From Bacteroidota bacterium (GTDB taxonomy: Bacteria > Bacteroidota > Bacteroidia > Chitinophagales > Chitinophagaceae): a stretch of 5,074 nucleotides of DNA. The DNA lies in NCBI GenBank assembly GCA_023440945.1, contig JAEZRL010000144.1:1-5074 (forward strand), in the 5' to 3' direction. This document shows positions 1-5,074 of the stretch, piece by piece (within the stretch, counting starts at the first letter, position 1; every line of letters begins with the position of its first letter). The notes under the pieces were generated by a model that had not been told where the DNA came from, did not search any database, and saw only the letters and a program-made list of their open reading frames with translations. The position numbers were made by a program, and so were the translations under genes.

Positions 1-1
1 T

Positions 2-564
2 TTTGCTCTAGGTTATCATCTTAGCAAAACACTCACTTTAAAAACAGGATTGCAATTTAATATCCGGCGATATAACATAGAAGCTTATAGTTATAACATG
101 GAGGCATCTTCCGTTACTTTGTCCGATAACAACAGCGTTGATACATTGAATACTTATAGCATCTATCGTAATTATGCATTAAGCAGTACGCCTATTGTTT
201 TGCATAACACGTATTATGAGATAGCGCTTCCGGTTGGAATTGACTGGCAAATTCTGAAGTCAGGACGGTTAAGCTGGAATGTCGCCGGTTCTATTCAACC
301 TACCTACACTTTTGATAAAGAACCTTTCATTATAACTTCCGATATAAAAATTATGCTGACGGCTCTTTGCTTATGCGCAACTGGAATGTAATTACCAGCT
401 TCGAAACTTATATAGGTTATAAAGTAGGTGAGATCCGCTGGCAGATAGGCCCGCAGTTCCGTTATCAGCAAATGCCTACTTATTCCAATAAATATCCAAT
501 CCGCGAATATCTTCTTGATTATGGCTTAAAGGTTGGTTTCACCAAAACATTAGGGAACAAGTAA
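2..564 (+). pseudogene. C-terminal part of an outer-membrane beta-barrel protein, frameshifted
   Basis: The 5' end lies outside the window. Reading from position 2, the frame gives alternating hydrophobic and polar stretches rich in Tyr, Asn, Thr and Ser, with aromatic residues near strand ends (for example WQILKSGRLSWNVAG and later RWQIGPQFRYQ). This is typical of transmembrane beta strands in a Bacteroidota outer-membrane barrel. The frame stops at 391, but the same kind of protein continues in the +2-shifted frame from about 352 to the stop at 562-564, ending in strands such as YLLDYGLKVGFTKTLG. Adding one A to the five-A run at 346-350 joins the halves into SDIKNYADGSLLMRNWNV and gives about 187 continuous residues. 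The gene is therefore either a pseudogene with a one-base deletion or an intact gene carrying a homopolymer sequencing error. The apparent starts inside each half (TTG at 50, ATG at 367) are not credible. The exact family and any link to the dcw genes downstream are unknown. Confidence 0.72.
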
Positions 565-612
565 TACGATTTTATTTTTTTGTTACCGGCTTTTGTAATT
601 CTTTTCAGCTTC

Positions 613-638
613 GTTGTGTCACTCACTTCAACGTTCTG
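613..638 (+). repeat. 26-bp dispersed repeat, copy A
   Basis: This 26-bp stretch, beginning GTTGTGTCACTC and ending CAACGTTCTG, is found again as an exact reverse complement at 2388-2413. With the adjoining C at 612, the unit can fold imperfectly: CGTT (612-615) with AACG (630-633), and GTG (616-618) with CAC (624-626), leaving a five-base loop and a three-base bulge. Similarity between the copies beyond the 26 bp is patchy, so the true ends of the element cannot be set from two copies. It resembles short interspersed repeats I associate with Chitinophagia genomes, but that is recollection and not a search result. Confidence 0.8.
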
Positions 639-673
639 TTATATACCACAGCACGGACGCACTTCAGGTTCAG

Positions 674-685
674 CCTGTTAACAGG
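674..685. promoter_or_regulatory. Perfect 12-bp palindrome CCTGTTAACAGG
   Basis: The twelve bases are exactly self-complementary and directly abut the TTTTCCACA motif at 686-694. A site like this suits binding by a dimeric regulator. It has no loop, so it is a poor RNA hairpin, and the following TTTTC is too short for an intrinsic terminator. No particular protein can be named. Confidence 0.35.
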
Positions 686-694
686 TTTTCCACA
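686..694 (+). promoter_or_regulatory. DnaA-box-like 9-mer TTTTCCACA
   Basis: The sequence matches the relaxed DnaA-box consensus TTWTNCACA at every position. An identical 9-mer lies on the opposite strand at 777-785. DnaA is known to act as a transcription factor as well as the replication initiator, so binding here could tie mraZ operon expression to the replication cycle. This role is an inference; a single 9-mer can occur by chance in A/T-rich DNA. Confidence 0.35.
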
Positions 695-776
695 GCAATT
701 CACATTTTATTCACTCTACTTTAGGGATAATCTTCCTGTAACCTTTACTGCTATTGATTTGTAATGATTTTTTTCA

Positions 777-785
777 TGTGGAAAA
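777..785 (-). promoter_or_regulatory. DnaA-box-like 9-mer, inverted copy
   Basis: The + strand reads TGTGGAAAA, the exact reverse complement of the motif at 686-694. The two motifs point toward each other with 82 bp between them. The second copy lies 18 bp upstream of the proposed -33 element of the mraZ promoter, a position from which a bound protein could affect transcription. Confidence 0.35.
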
Positions 786-802
786 AATACAAATCGAAAT
801 TA

Positions 803-834
803 TTTCAACAAAAGTGGGAAAAAGTGTTATTTTG
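803..834 (+). promoter_or_regulatory. Possible Bacteroidota-type promoter for mraZ
   Basis: The Bacteroidota housekeeping sigma factor favours TTTG near -33 and TAnnTTTG near -7. TTTC at 803-806, a 20-base spacer and TTATTTTG at 827-834 fit this with one mismatch in each element. Transcription would begin near 840, leaving a leader of about 30 bases before the mraZ ATG. The match is imperfect and the region is A/T-rich, so this is tentative. The overlap with the GTG repeats at 814-838 is what autorepression by MraZ would require. Confidence 0.35.
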
Positions 835-838
835 TGTA
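814..838 (+). promoter_or_regulatory. Putative MraZ operator (three GTG repeats, 10-bp period)
   Basis: GTGGG (814-818), GTGTT (824-828) and GTGTA (834-838) are spaced exactly ten bases apart, one helical turn, with five-base A/T spacers. The E. coli MraZ operator is a set of TGGGN direct repeats separated by five bases just upstream of mraZ, and this has the same geometry. Only the first unit keeps the full GGG; the other two keep GTG. The site overlaps the proposed promoter and ends 32 bases before the mraZ start, so binding would be expected to affect transcription of mraZ and the genes behind it. Confidence 0.6.
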
Positions 839-870
839 GATAAATGTTTTTCTTTTCTCAAATAGTATAA

Positions 871-1326
871 ATGACGGGGTTTTTAGGTGAATTCGAGGCA
901 ACACTGGATGCGAAAGGTCGCTTCCTTCTTCCGGCCGGCTTTAAAAAGCAGTTGCAGGAAGGTGAAACCCGTTTCGTTATAAACCGTGGATTTGAAAAAT
1001 GTTTGAGTTTGTACCCGGTAAGTAGTTGGGAGCCCATTTATAATAAGATTAGTAAGCTAAATCAATTTGATCCCAAGGTAAGGCAATTTCAACGGCAATT
1101 CTTAGGCGGCGCAACAGAACTGGAATTAGATACGGCCGGGCGTTTATTGCTGCCGCCTACTTTGAAAGAGTTCGCGGGACTTTCAAAGGATATTATCCTG
1201 GCCGCTCAAACTGACAGAATAGAAATATGGGATTCAGAAAAATATAAACAGCTCTTTGAAACATTTTCACCGGAGGTCTTTAGTGGTTTGGCCTTGGAAG
1301 TGATGGCATTTAAGAATGATGAATGA
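871..1326 (+). CDS. mraZ: Transcriptional regulator MraZ
   Basis: MraZ is a DNA-binding protein of the SpoVT/AbrB fold that forms rings of subunits and, in E. coli, represses its own division and cell-wall operon. The 151-residue product has the family's usual length and two tandem half-repeats. The first carries DAKGRFLLPA at residues 13-22 and the second DTAGRLLLPP at 87-96; these are the two diagnostic motifs. The conserved opening GEFEATLDAKGR supports the ATG at 871 as the true start. There is no Shine-Dalgarno sequence, only an A/T-rich leader. It is the first gene of the cluster and has a plausible operator immediately upstream. The C-terminal tail (about 125-151) is acidic and less conserved. 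The next gene starts 13 bases after the stop, so the two are almost certainly co-transcribed. In E. coli, rsmH (mraW) counteracts the toxicity of excess MraZ, a known link between the pair. Confidence 0.97.
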   Translation: MTGFLGEFEATLDAKGRFLLPAGFKKQLQEGETRFVINRGFEKCLSLYPVSSWEPIYNKISKLNQFDPKVRQFQRQFLGGATELELDTAGRLLLPPTLKEFAGLSKDIILAAQTDRIEIWDSEKYKQLFETFSPEVFSGLALEVMAFKNDE

Positions 1327-1339
1327 TAAACTTTAAGTG

Positions 1340-2287
1340 ATGAGTACGGAAAGAGAAACACACAAAAAAAATTCATCCACAGGAGGAAATGGCTATCACA
1401 TTCCGGTTCTATATAAGGAAGTGCTGGAAGGGTTGAATATTAAAGCTGATGGTATTTACGTGGATTGCACTTTTGGTGGTGGCGGTCATAGCAAAGGGAT
1501 TCTGGAAAGATTAAATAAAAATGGAAAACTAGTTGCTTTTGACCAGGATGAAGAGGCGCAGCAGAATTTGCCGGATGACAACCGTATCCTTTTCGTGCCG
1601 CATAACTTTCGTCATTTGCAGCGTTTTTTGCGGTTATATAAAATAGAAAAGGTAGATGGTATTCTTGCGGATTTGGGTGTAAGTAGCCACCAGTTTGATG
1701 AAGGTGATCGGGGTTTTTCTATTCGTTTTGAAGGGCCTTTGGATATGCGCATGGATCAGCGGCAGGAAAAAACAGCAACTGATGTTTTGCTGAATTATTC
1801 TGAGCAACAGTTGCATAAGCTATTTGAACAATATGGCGAAGTAACAAATTCAAAAACGCTTGCAAAACATATTGTACAGCAACGTTCGCAGGCAACATTG
1901 AAAACAATTGAATCGTTCAGAGCAATGTTATCGCCTGTAATCAAAGGTAATCCGAACAAGTATTTAGCACAGGTTTTCCAGGCTTTGCGAGTAGAGGTGA
2001 ATGATGAATTAGGTGCGTTAAAAGAATTGCTGAAACAGATTCCGGATGCTTTGAGAACAGGTGGAAGAGCTGCTATTATCACTTTTCATTCTTTGGAAGA
2101 CAGGCTTGTGAAAAACTTTTTTAAGAATGAAAGCTTTGAAGAAGAGCAGGAACATCCTTTTATATCAGTAGAAAAAGAAAAAAAGCTGAAGGTGATAACA
2201 AAGAAGCCTGTTACTCCTTCGACAGAAGAAATGAGAAAAAATAACCGGAGCAGAAGTGCAAAGCTGAGAATTGCGGAGAAAGTGTGA
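1340..2287 (+). CDS. rsmH: 16S rRNA (cytosine-1402-N4)-methyltransferase RsmH
   Basis: RsmH (MraW) uses S-adenosylmethionine to methylate N4 of C1402 in 16S rRNA, in the ribosomal P site. The 315-residue product shows the whole family signature in order: HIPVL at 20-24, the SAM-binding loop DCTFGGGGHS at 42-51, the acidic FDQD at 67-70, ADLGVSSHQFD at 110-120, RGFSIR at 124-129 with GPLDMRMD at 132-139, ALRVEVNDEL at 215-224, ITFHSLEDR at 247-255, and the basic C-terminal block KPVTPSTEEMRKNNRSRSAK at about 289-308. All are intact. I chose ATG 1340 over GTG 1337 because it is the standard codon; the two differ by one residue. The first 18 residues are polar, precede the conserved core and are probably flexible. 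The gene follows mraZ by 13 bases, but a 182-bp repeat-rich gap separates it from ftsL. Confidence 0.98.
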   Translation: MSTERETHKKNSSTGGNGYHIPVLYKEVLEGLNIKADGIYVDCTFGGGGHSKGILERLNKNGKLVAFDQDEEAQQNLPDDNRILFVPHNFRHLQRFLRLYKIEKVDGILADLGVSSHQFDEGDRGFSIRFEGPLDMRMDQRQEKTATDVLLNYSEQQLHKLFEQYGEVTNSKTLAKHIVQQRSQATLKTIESFRAMLSPVIKGNPNKYLAQVFQALRVEVNDELGALKELLKQIPDALRTGGRAAIITFHSLEDRLVKNFFKNESFEEEQEHPFISVEKEKKLKVITKKPVTPSTEEMRKNNRSRSAKLRIAEKV

Positions 2288-2290
2288 AGC

Positions 2291-2314
2291 GATAGAATAA
2301 GATAGAAGATAGAA
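2291..2314 (+). repeat. GATAGAA heptamer repeat, three units
   Basis: GATAGAA occurs at 2291-2297, 2301-2307 and 2308-2314. The last two are directly abutting and the first is offset by three bases. The tract starts three bases after the rsmH stop codon. It is a short low-complexity repeat, likely formed by replication slippage. No function is evident. Confidence 0.6.
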
Positions 2315-2340
2315 TACATAAGAAAATTAAGCATTTTAAA

Positions 2341-2375
2341 ATTCACCATTCACAATTTATCATTCGCCATTCATG
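2341..2375 (+). repeat. Degenerate ATTCACC heptamer tandem repeat, five units
   Basis: Five consecutive seven-base units start at 2341, 2348, 2355, 2362 and 2369: ATTCACC, ATTCACA, ATTTATC, ATTCGCC and ATTCATG. Every unit begins ATT and the period is exact, which argues for a tandem array that has drifted. Heptamer arrays of this kind are a familiar intergenic feature in some bacterial phyla. The tract ends 12 bases before copy B of the 26-bp repeat. Confidence 0.65.
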
Positions 2376-2387
2376 CTCAGCAATATT

Positions 2388-2413
2388 CAGAACGTTGAAG
2401 TGAGTGACACAAC
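2388..2413 (-). repeat. 26-bp dispersed repeat, copy B (inverted)
   Basis: This is the exact reverse complement of 613-638. The two copies flank the mraZ-rsmH pair as a widely spaced inverted repeat, about 1.75 kb apart. Such a match over 26 bases is far beyond chance in a 5-kb window. On the + strand this copy lies in a short open frame (ATG 2373 to TAA 2424-2426, 17 residues), which I do not regard as a gene. Confidence 0.8.
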
Positions 2414-2469
2414 CGGCGATGAGTAAAGAGATTAAGCTGATAAAATAAAAATTAGAACTATTGATATTA

Positions 2470-2823
2470 ATGACAGACAAGAAAAATACAAACGTTGCTT
2501 CAGGTTCCCCTTCAGGGGTGGAGGGGCGAAAGTTGTCCATTCGTTATCAATGGGTTTCATCTAACATTCCTTTCTTTTTGTTTCTCGCTGTGTTGGCGGT
2601 GCTTTATATAGCCAATGGTCACATGGCAGATAAAACAATAAGAGATATTAGTTCTACGGCAAAAGAATTAAAGGAATTACAGTATGAATACAAAACCCTG
2701 AAGAGTGAAATGATGTTCAAAAGCCGCGAAACGGAAATGATGAAAGCAACAGAACCATTGGGTTTAAAAATAACAAATCAACCACCGGTGCACATTGCAT
2801 TGGAGAGTTCAAAGAAAAAATAG
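2470..2823 (+). CDS. ftsL: FtsL-like cell division protein
   Basis: FtsL is a small bitopic inner-membrane protein that, with FtsB and FtsQ, scaffolds the divisome and activates FtsWI. This 117-residue product has the expected architecture: a polar cytoplasmic N-terminus (1-31), one hydrophobic membrane segment at about 33-50 (IPFFLFLAVLAVLYIAN), then a periplasmic helix rich in Lys, Glu and Leu (about 52-95) suited to a coiled coil. A short tail ends in SSKKK. FtsL sequences diverge strongly, so the call rests on topology, size and position between rsmH and ftsI, as in other Bacteroidota clusters. I chose ATG 2470 over the in-frame TTG at 2461, which would add three residues; the upstream leader is A-rich with no Shine-Dalgarno sequence. 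Residues 12-20 (GSPSGVEGR) are encoded by a GC-rich hairpin-forming segment that resembles an interspersed repeat. The stop is 28 bases before ftsI. Confidence 0.88.
   Translation: MTDKKNTNVASGSPSGVEGRKLSIRYQWVSSNIPFFLFLAVLAVLYIANGHMADKTIRDISSTAKELKELQYEYKTLKSEMMFKSRETEMMKATEPLGLKITNQPPVHIALESSKKK
2505..2527 (+). repeat. GC-rich hairpin repeat-like segment inside ftsL
   Basis: CCCC (2507-2510), TTCA and GGGG (2515-2518) form a four-pair G/C hairpin, followed by a second GGGG at 2523-2526. The stretch is much more GC-rich than the surrounding A/T-rich coding DNA and falls in the unstructured N-terminus of FtsL. Short elements of the form CCCCTnnAGGGG next to another G4 tract are, from memory, a common dispersed motif in Bacteroidota genomes. 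Only one copy is present in this window, so repeat status is inferred. Confidence 0.4.
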
Positions 2824-2838
2824 AAGCAGAAATGCTTC
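2823..2838 (+). other. Hairpin with GAAA tetraloop between ftsL and ftsI
   Basis: GAAGCA (2823-2828) pairs perfectly with TGCTTC (2833-2838) across a GAAA loop, a stable GNRA-type tetraloop. The stem begins at the last base of the ftsL stop codon and ends 13 bases before the ftsI ATG. It is not followed by a T run, so it is not a terminator. It could affect ftsI translation or mRNA processing, but a stem of six pairs can also arise by chance. Confidence 0.4.
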
Positions 2839-2851
2839 AGCGAAACTAATA

Positions 2852-4990
2852 ATGGCAAACAAATCAACTGTTGAAGTAAAACGTGATATACTCTGGAGAG
2901 TATATATATGCTTTATAGCAGTTGCCGTTTTGTGTGCTGTGATAATTGGAAAAGCATTTACGATTCAACAAATGCAGGGTGAACATTGGCGTAGCATGAG
3001 TGACAGCCTGCATCAAAAGATACAGGAGATAGATGCAGACCGGGGAACGATTTATAGTGAAGATGGACAAATGTTAAGTACTAGTATTCCTCAGTTCGAT
3101 GTGTATGTAGATTTTGCAGCAGATGGTTTGCGTGATAAAAGTGGCAAGTTATTCAGAGAGAATTTGGACTCCCTGAGTTATTGTCTTGCAAATCTTTTTA
3201 AAGACAGGAGTAAAGCTGAGTATAAAAAAATACTTAGTGAAGGGTATAAGGAAAAAGACCGTTATTATTTATTGAAAAAGAAAATAACCTTCGGAGATTA
3301 TAAAACACTTAGAACTTTTCCCTTGGTGCGTCTTGGAAGAAATAAGAGTGGATTTATTGCAGAAGTAAGGAACATTCGTTTAAACCCTTATCAATTATTG
3401 GCTTACAGAACGATTGGTTTAGATAGAGAAAATGCGCAAAAAGTCGGTCTCGAATTGACCTATGATAGTGTGTTGAAAGGTACAACCGGAAAGCGTTTGG
3501 TTAGATACATGGGAAGTGGCGTTAGTGTGCCGGTAGATGACGATTTTCAAATAGAACCGGAGAACGGAAAAGATGTTAATACCACGCTTGATGTGCACAT
3601 GCAGGAGATAACAGAGAACGCTTTAATGAAGATGATGGTATCAAGTCAGGCAGAGCATGGTTGCGCTATTGTAATGGAAGTAAAAACCGGTAAAATAAAA
3701 GCGATAGCCAATCTCGGTCAAAGGCCGGATGGCAGTTATTGGGAGGATTATAATTATGCACTTAGTACAACAGAACCCGGTTCAACTATAAAACTGGCAA
3801 CATTGTTATCCGTGTTAAGTGAAGGAAAAACTGTGAATGATTTGATAGAAGTAGGAAGCACCGGCAGTGCTTATGTTGGAGTGCGCAATGTAAATGATGC
3901 AGAGAGAGCGCCAAAACCGGTCTTGACCCTGAAGGAATGTTTTGCCCACAGTTCAAACATCGGCATGAGTAAAATAGCTTATCAAACATTTGCTTCAGAT
4001 CCTTCAAAGTTTTTGAAATACCTGCACCGGTTGAAATTGGATACGATTACAGGAATTGACTTGAAAGGAGAAGAAAAACCGCGTTTACCGAAAATGCGTA
4101 AGAACAAAGAAGGTTTACATGCAATGATAACGATGAGTTTCGGTTATGCCATCGAGGTTAGTCCGCTACAAACTTTAACCTTATACAATGCCATTGCAAA
4201 TAATGGAATAATGATGCGGCCTTATCTCGTTAATAGCATTGAAAAGAACGGAGCTATTGTGCAACAGAAAGAACCAACCGAAACAGCAGAAAATATTTGC
4301 AAACCTGAAGTGGTGACAGCAGCACAAAGTTGCATGCTTGCGGTAACAGAAGAAGGAACAGCAAAAACGGTTTTTAAAGATTGTGCGTATAAAGTTGCAG
4401 GCAAAACAGGCACTGCTCATGTTGCAGATGGGAAACATGGTTATAACGATGGCATTTACCAGGCATCTTTTGTCGGTTATTTTCCGGCAGATAAACCGCA
4501 ATATTCCTGCATTGTTGTAATAAAAACAAAGCCGCATGCTTTGCTGCACTATGGCGGCCAGCTTGCTGCTCCGGTTTTTAAAGAAATATCTGACAGACTA
4601 TATACTTTATACGTAAGAGAGAATAACCAGATGCAGTATGTAAATACAACCGCAAATGACAGCATCAATTATTATTACCAAGGTAAAGCAAAAGAAGTAA
4701 AGCAGGTTTTTACAAAGCTCAATATTCCTTTTCATAATGATGGAAAAACAACAAACAGCAATTGGATAAAAGTATATAAAAGCGGAAATGAACCTGCAAC
4801 AAATAAATTACCTGTTCGCGTTAAACAAATGCCTGCTTTAACAGGAATGGGCCTGAAAGATGCGATTTATTTATGCGAGAACATGGGTTTGAAAGTAAAT
4901 ATAAAAGGTAAAGGAAAAGTAGCAACTCAATCCATTAAGGCGGGGCAAGCCATTGCAAAAGGCCAGTCGGTCAACTTAGAATTGAATTGA
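2852..4990 (+). CDS. ftsI: Septal peptidoglycan transpeptidase FtsI (PBP3-type, with PASTA domain)
   Basis: FtsI is the class B penicillin-binding protein that cross-links septal peptidoglycan in complex with FtsW. The 712-residue product has a short cytoplasmic N-terminus, one membrane anchor at about 14-34, the pedestal domain opening with DRGTIYSEDGQMLSTSIP (63-80), and a transpeptidase domain at about 265-585. The three active-site motifs are intact: STIK at 311-314 (nucleophile Ser311, Lys314) within EPGSTIK, SSN at 367-369, and KTGTA at 518-522. A linker (about 590-654) leads to a single C-terminal PASTA domain at about 655-712. A PASTA-bearing FtsI is usual in Bacteroidota but absent from E. 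coli FtsI. I chose ATG 2852; an upstream in-frame ATG at 2795 would overlap ftsL and add 19 basic residues unlike the family. The next gene begins four bases after the stop. The PASTA domain and gene position favour FtsI over an elongation-specific PBP2. Confidence 0.97.
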   Translation: MANKSTVEVKRDILWRVYICFIAVAVLCAVIIGKAFTIQQMQGEHWRSMSDSLHQKIQEIDADRGTIYSEDGQMLSTSIPQFDVYVDFAADGLRDKSGKLFRENLDSLSYCLANLFKDRSKAEYKKILSEGYKEKDRYYLLKKKITFGDYKTLRTFPLVRLGRNKSGFIAEVRNIRLNPYQLLAYRTIGLDRENAQKVGLELTYDSVLKGTTGKRLVRYMGSGVSVPVDDDFQIEPENGKDVNTTLDVHMQEITENALMKMMVSSQAEHGCAIVMEVKTGKIKAIANLGQRPDGSYWEDYNYALSTTEPGSTIKLATLLSVLSEGKTVNDLIEVGSTGSAYVGVRNVNDAERAPKPVLTLKECFAHSSNIGMSKIAYQTFASDPSKFLKYLHRLKLDTITGIDLKGEEKPRLPKMRKNKEGLHAMITMSFGYAIEVSPLQTLTLYNAIANNGIMMRPYLVNSIEKNGAIVQQKEPTETAENICKPEVVTAAQSCMLAVTEEGTAKTVFKDCAYKVAGKTGTAHVADGKHGYNDGIYQASFVGYFPADKPQYSCIVVIKTKPHALLHYGGQLAAPVFKEISDRLYTLYVRENNQMQYVNTTANDSINYYYQGKAKEVKQVFTKLNIPFHNDGKTTNSNWIKVYKSGNEPATNKLPVRVKQMPALTGMGLKDAIYLCENMGLKVNIKGKGKVATQSIKAGQAIAKGQSVNLELN

Positions 4991-4994
4991 AAAA

Positions 4995-5074
4995 GTGAAT
5001 AAGGAATTGAAAAACTTACAAACGATATTATATAAAGTGCGGTTGCAATCTGTAAATGGTTCTACGTATACAGA
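4995..5074 (+). CDS. murE: UDP-N-acetylmuramoyl-tripeptide synthetase MurE, N-terminal fragment
   Basis: The frame from GTG 4995 runs open to the window end and encodes about 26 residues, including LQTILYKVRLQSVNGST. This matches the conserved opening of Bacteroidota MurE, where LxxILYKV is followed by a short strand and a G-S-T motif. MurE is the cytoplasmic ATP-dependent ligase that adds the third amino acid (meso-diaminopimelate in most of this phylum) to UDP-MurNAc-L-Ala-D-Glu. The start is uncertain: GTG 4995 and TTG 5007 are both possible. TTG would place the initiator right before KNLQTILYKV, where family members usually start, but the AAGGA at 5001-5005 is too close to it to act as a ribosome site. 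The four-base gap from ftsI implies co-transcription. The ATPase and ligase domains lie outside the window. Confidence 0.85.
   Translation, partial: MNKELKNLQTILYKVRLQSVNGSTYT

Larger units (their letters stand above)
565..870. other. 306-bp intergenic regulatory region upstream of mraZ
   Basis: No credible reading frame occurs here on either strand. From left to right it holds a T-rich tract after the barrel gene (570-582, with no convincing stem before it, so no clear intrinsic terminator), a 26-bp repeat (613-638), a 12-bp palindrome (674-685), two inverted DnaA-box-like 9-mers (686-694 and 777-785), and a possible promoter with overlapping GTG repeats (803-838). The final 30 bases before mraZ are A/T-rich with no Shine-Dalgarno sequence, as is usual in Bacteroidota. 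Between about 695 and 776 I see nothing specific. Confidence 0.8.

Noticed and set aside
570..600. T-rich stretch after the barrel gene as an intrinsic terminator
   Set aside because: The T run has no stem before it, and the only nearby pairing (TTAC with GTAA) is four bases.
1373..1381. TCATCCACA near the rsmH start as a third DnaA-like box
   Set aside because: It has one mismatch to TTWTNCACA and lies in coding sequence. It is too weak to count alongside the two exact intergenic matches.
1381..1391. Strong AGGAGG followed three bases later by ATG inside rsmH
   Set aside because: The ATG at 1389 is out of frame with rsmH, its frame is not a credible gene, and Bacteroidota make little use of Shine-Dalgarno sequences. 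It is a coincidence of Gly-Gly codons.
1634..2349. Four overlapping minus-strand open frames opposite rsmH
   Set aside because: They lie antisense to a clearly conserved gene, have compositions typical of reverse-frame translation and no recognisable domains.
2343..2540. 65-residue minus-strand open frame across the rsmH-ftsL gap
   Set aside because: It runs through repeat arrays and antisense to the start of ftsL, with no protein-like conservation signal or domain.
2795..2851. Longer ftsI with start at ATG 2795 overlapping ftsL
   Set aside because: The extra 19 residues are an Arg/Lys/Asn-rich readout of the ftsL 3' end and gap. The ATG at 2852 places a short cytoplasmic tail before the membrane anchor, as in the family.
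3786..4549. Minus-strand open frames opposite the ftsI transpeptidase domain
   Set aside because: Cys/Phe/His-rich shadow frames opposite an intact, motif-complete ftsI.

Overview
The window is the 5' part of a division and cell-wall (dcw) cluster from a member of the Bacteroidota, most likely the class Chitinophagia. The assignment is my inference. It rests on the gene order mraZ-rsmH-ftsL-ftsI-murE, the divergent short FtsL, an FtsI ending in a PASTA domain, AT-rich leaders without Shine-Dalgarno sequences, and short interspersed repeats of a kind familiar from this phylum.

Layout, all genes on the + strand: (1) positions 2-564, the 3' end of an outer-membrane beta-barrel protein gene, split by an apparent one-base deletion in an A run at 346-350. 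(2) 565-870, a 306-bp regulatory gap holding one copy of a 26-bp dispersed repeat, a 12-bp perfect palindrome, two inverted TTTTCCACA DnaA-box-like 9-mers, a possible Bacteroidota promoter and a 10-bp-periodic GTG repeat that looks like the MraZ operator. (3) mraZ (871-1326) and rsmH/mraW (1340-2287), 13 nt apart. (4) 2288-2469, a 182-bp gap made largely of three kinds of short repeat, including an inverted exact copy of the 26-bp repeat upstream of mraZ. (5) ftsL (2470-2823), ftsI (2852-4990) and the first 26 codons of murE (from about 4995), tightly packed.

The genes fit one pathway. MraZ is the transcriptional regulator of the cluster. RsmH methylates 16S rRNA and is the usual partner gene of mraZ. 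FtsL is a bitopic divisome scaffold protein, FtsI is the septal peptidoglycan transpeptidase, and MurE adds the third residue of the peptidoglycan stem peptide.

I see no wholly new system. The coding content is ordinary. The points worth a second look are non-coding: the inverted 26-bp repeat flanking mraZ-rsmH, the DnaA-like boxes beside the mraZ promoter, the repeat-filled rsmH-ftsL gap, a GC-rich hairpin repeat inside the ftsL reading frame, and the frameshift in the upstream barrel gene.
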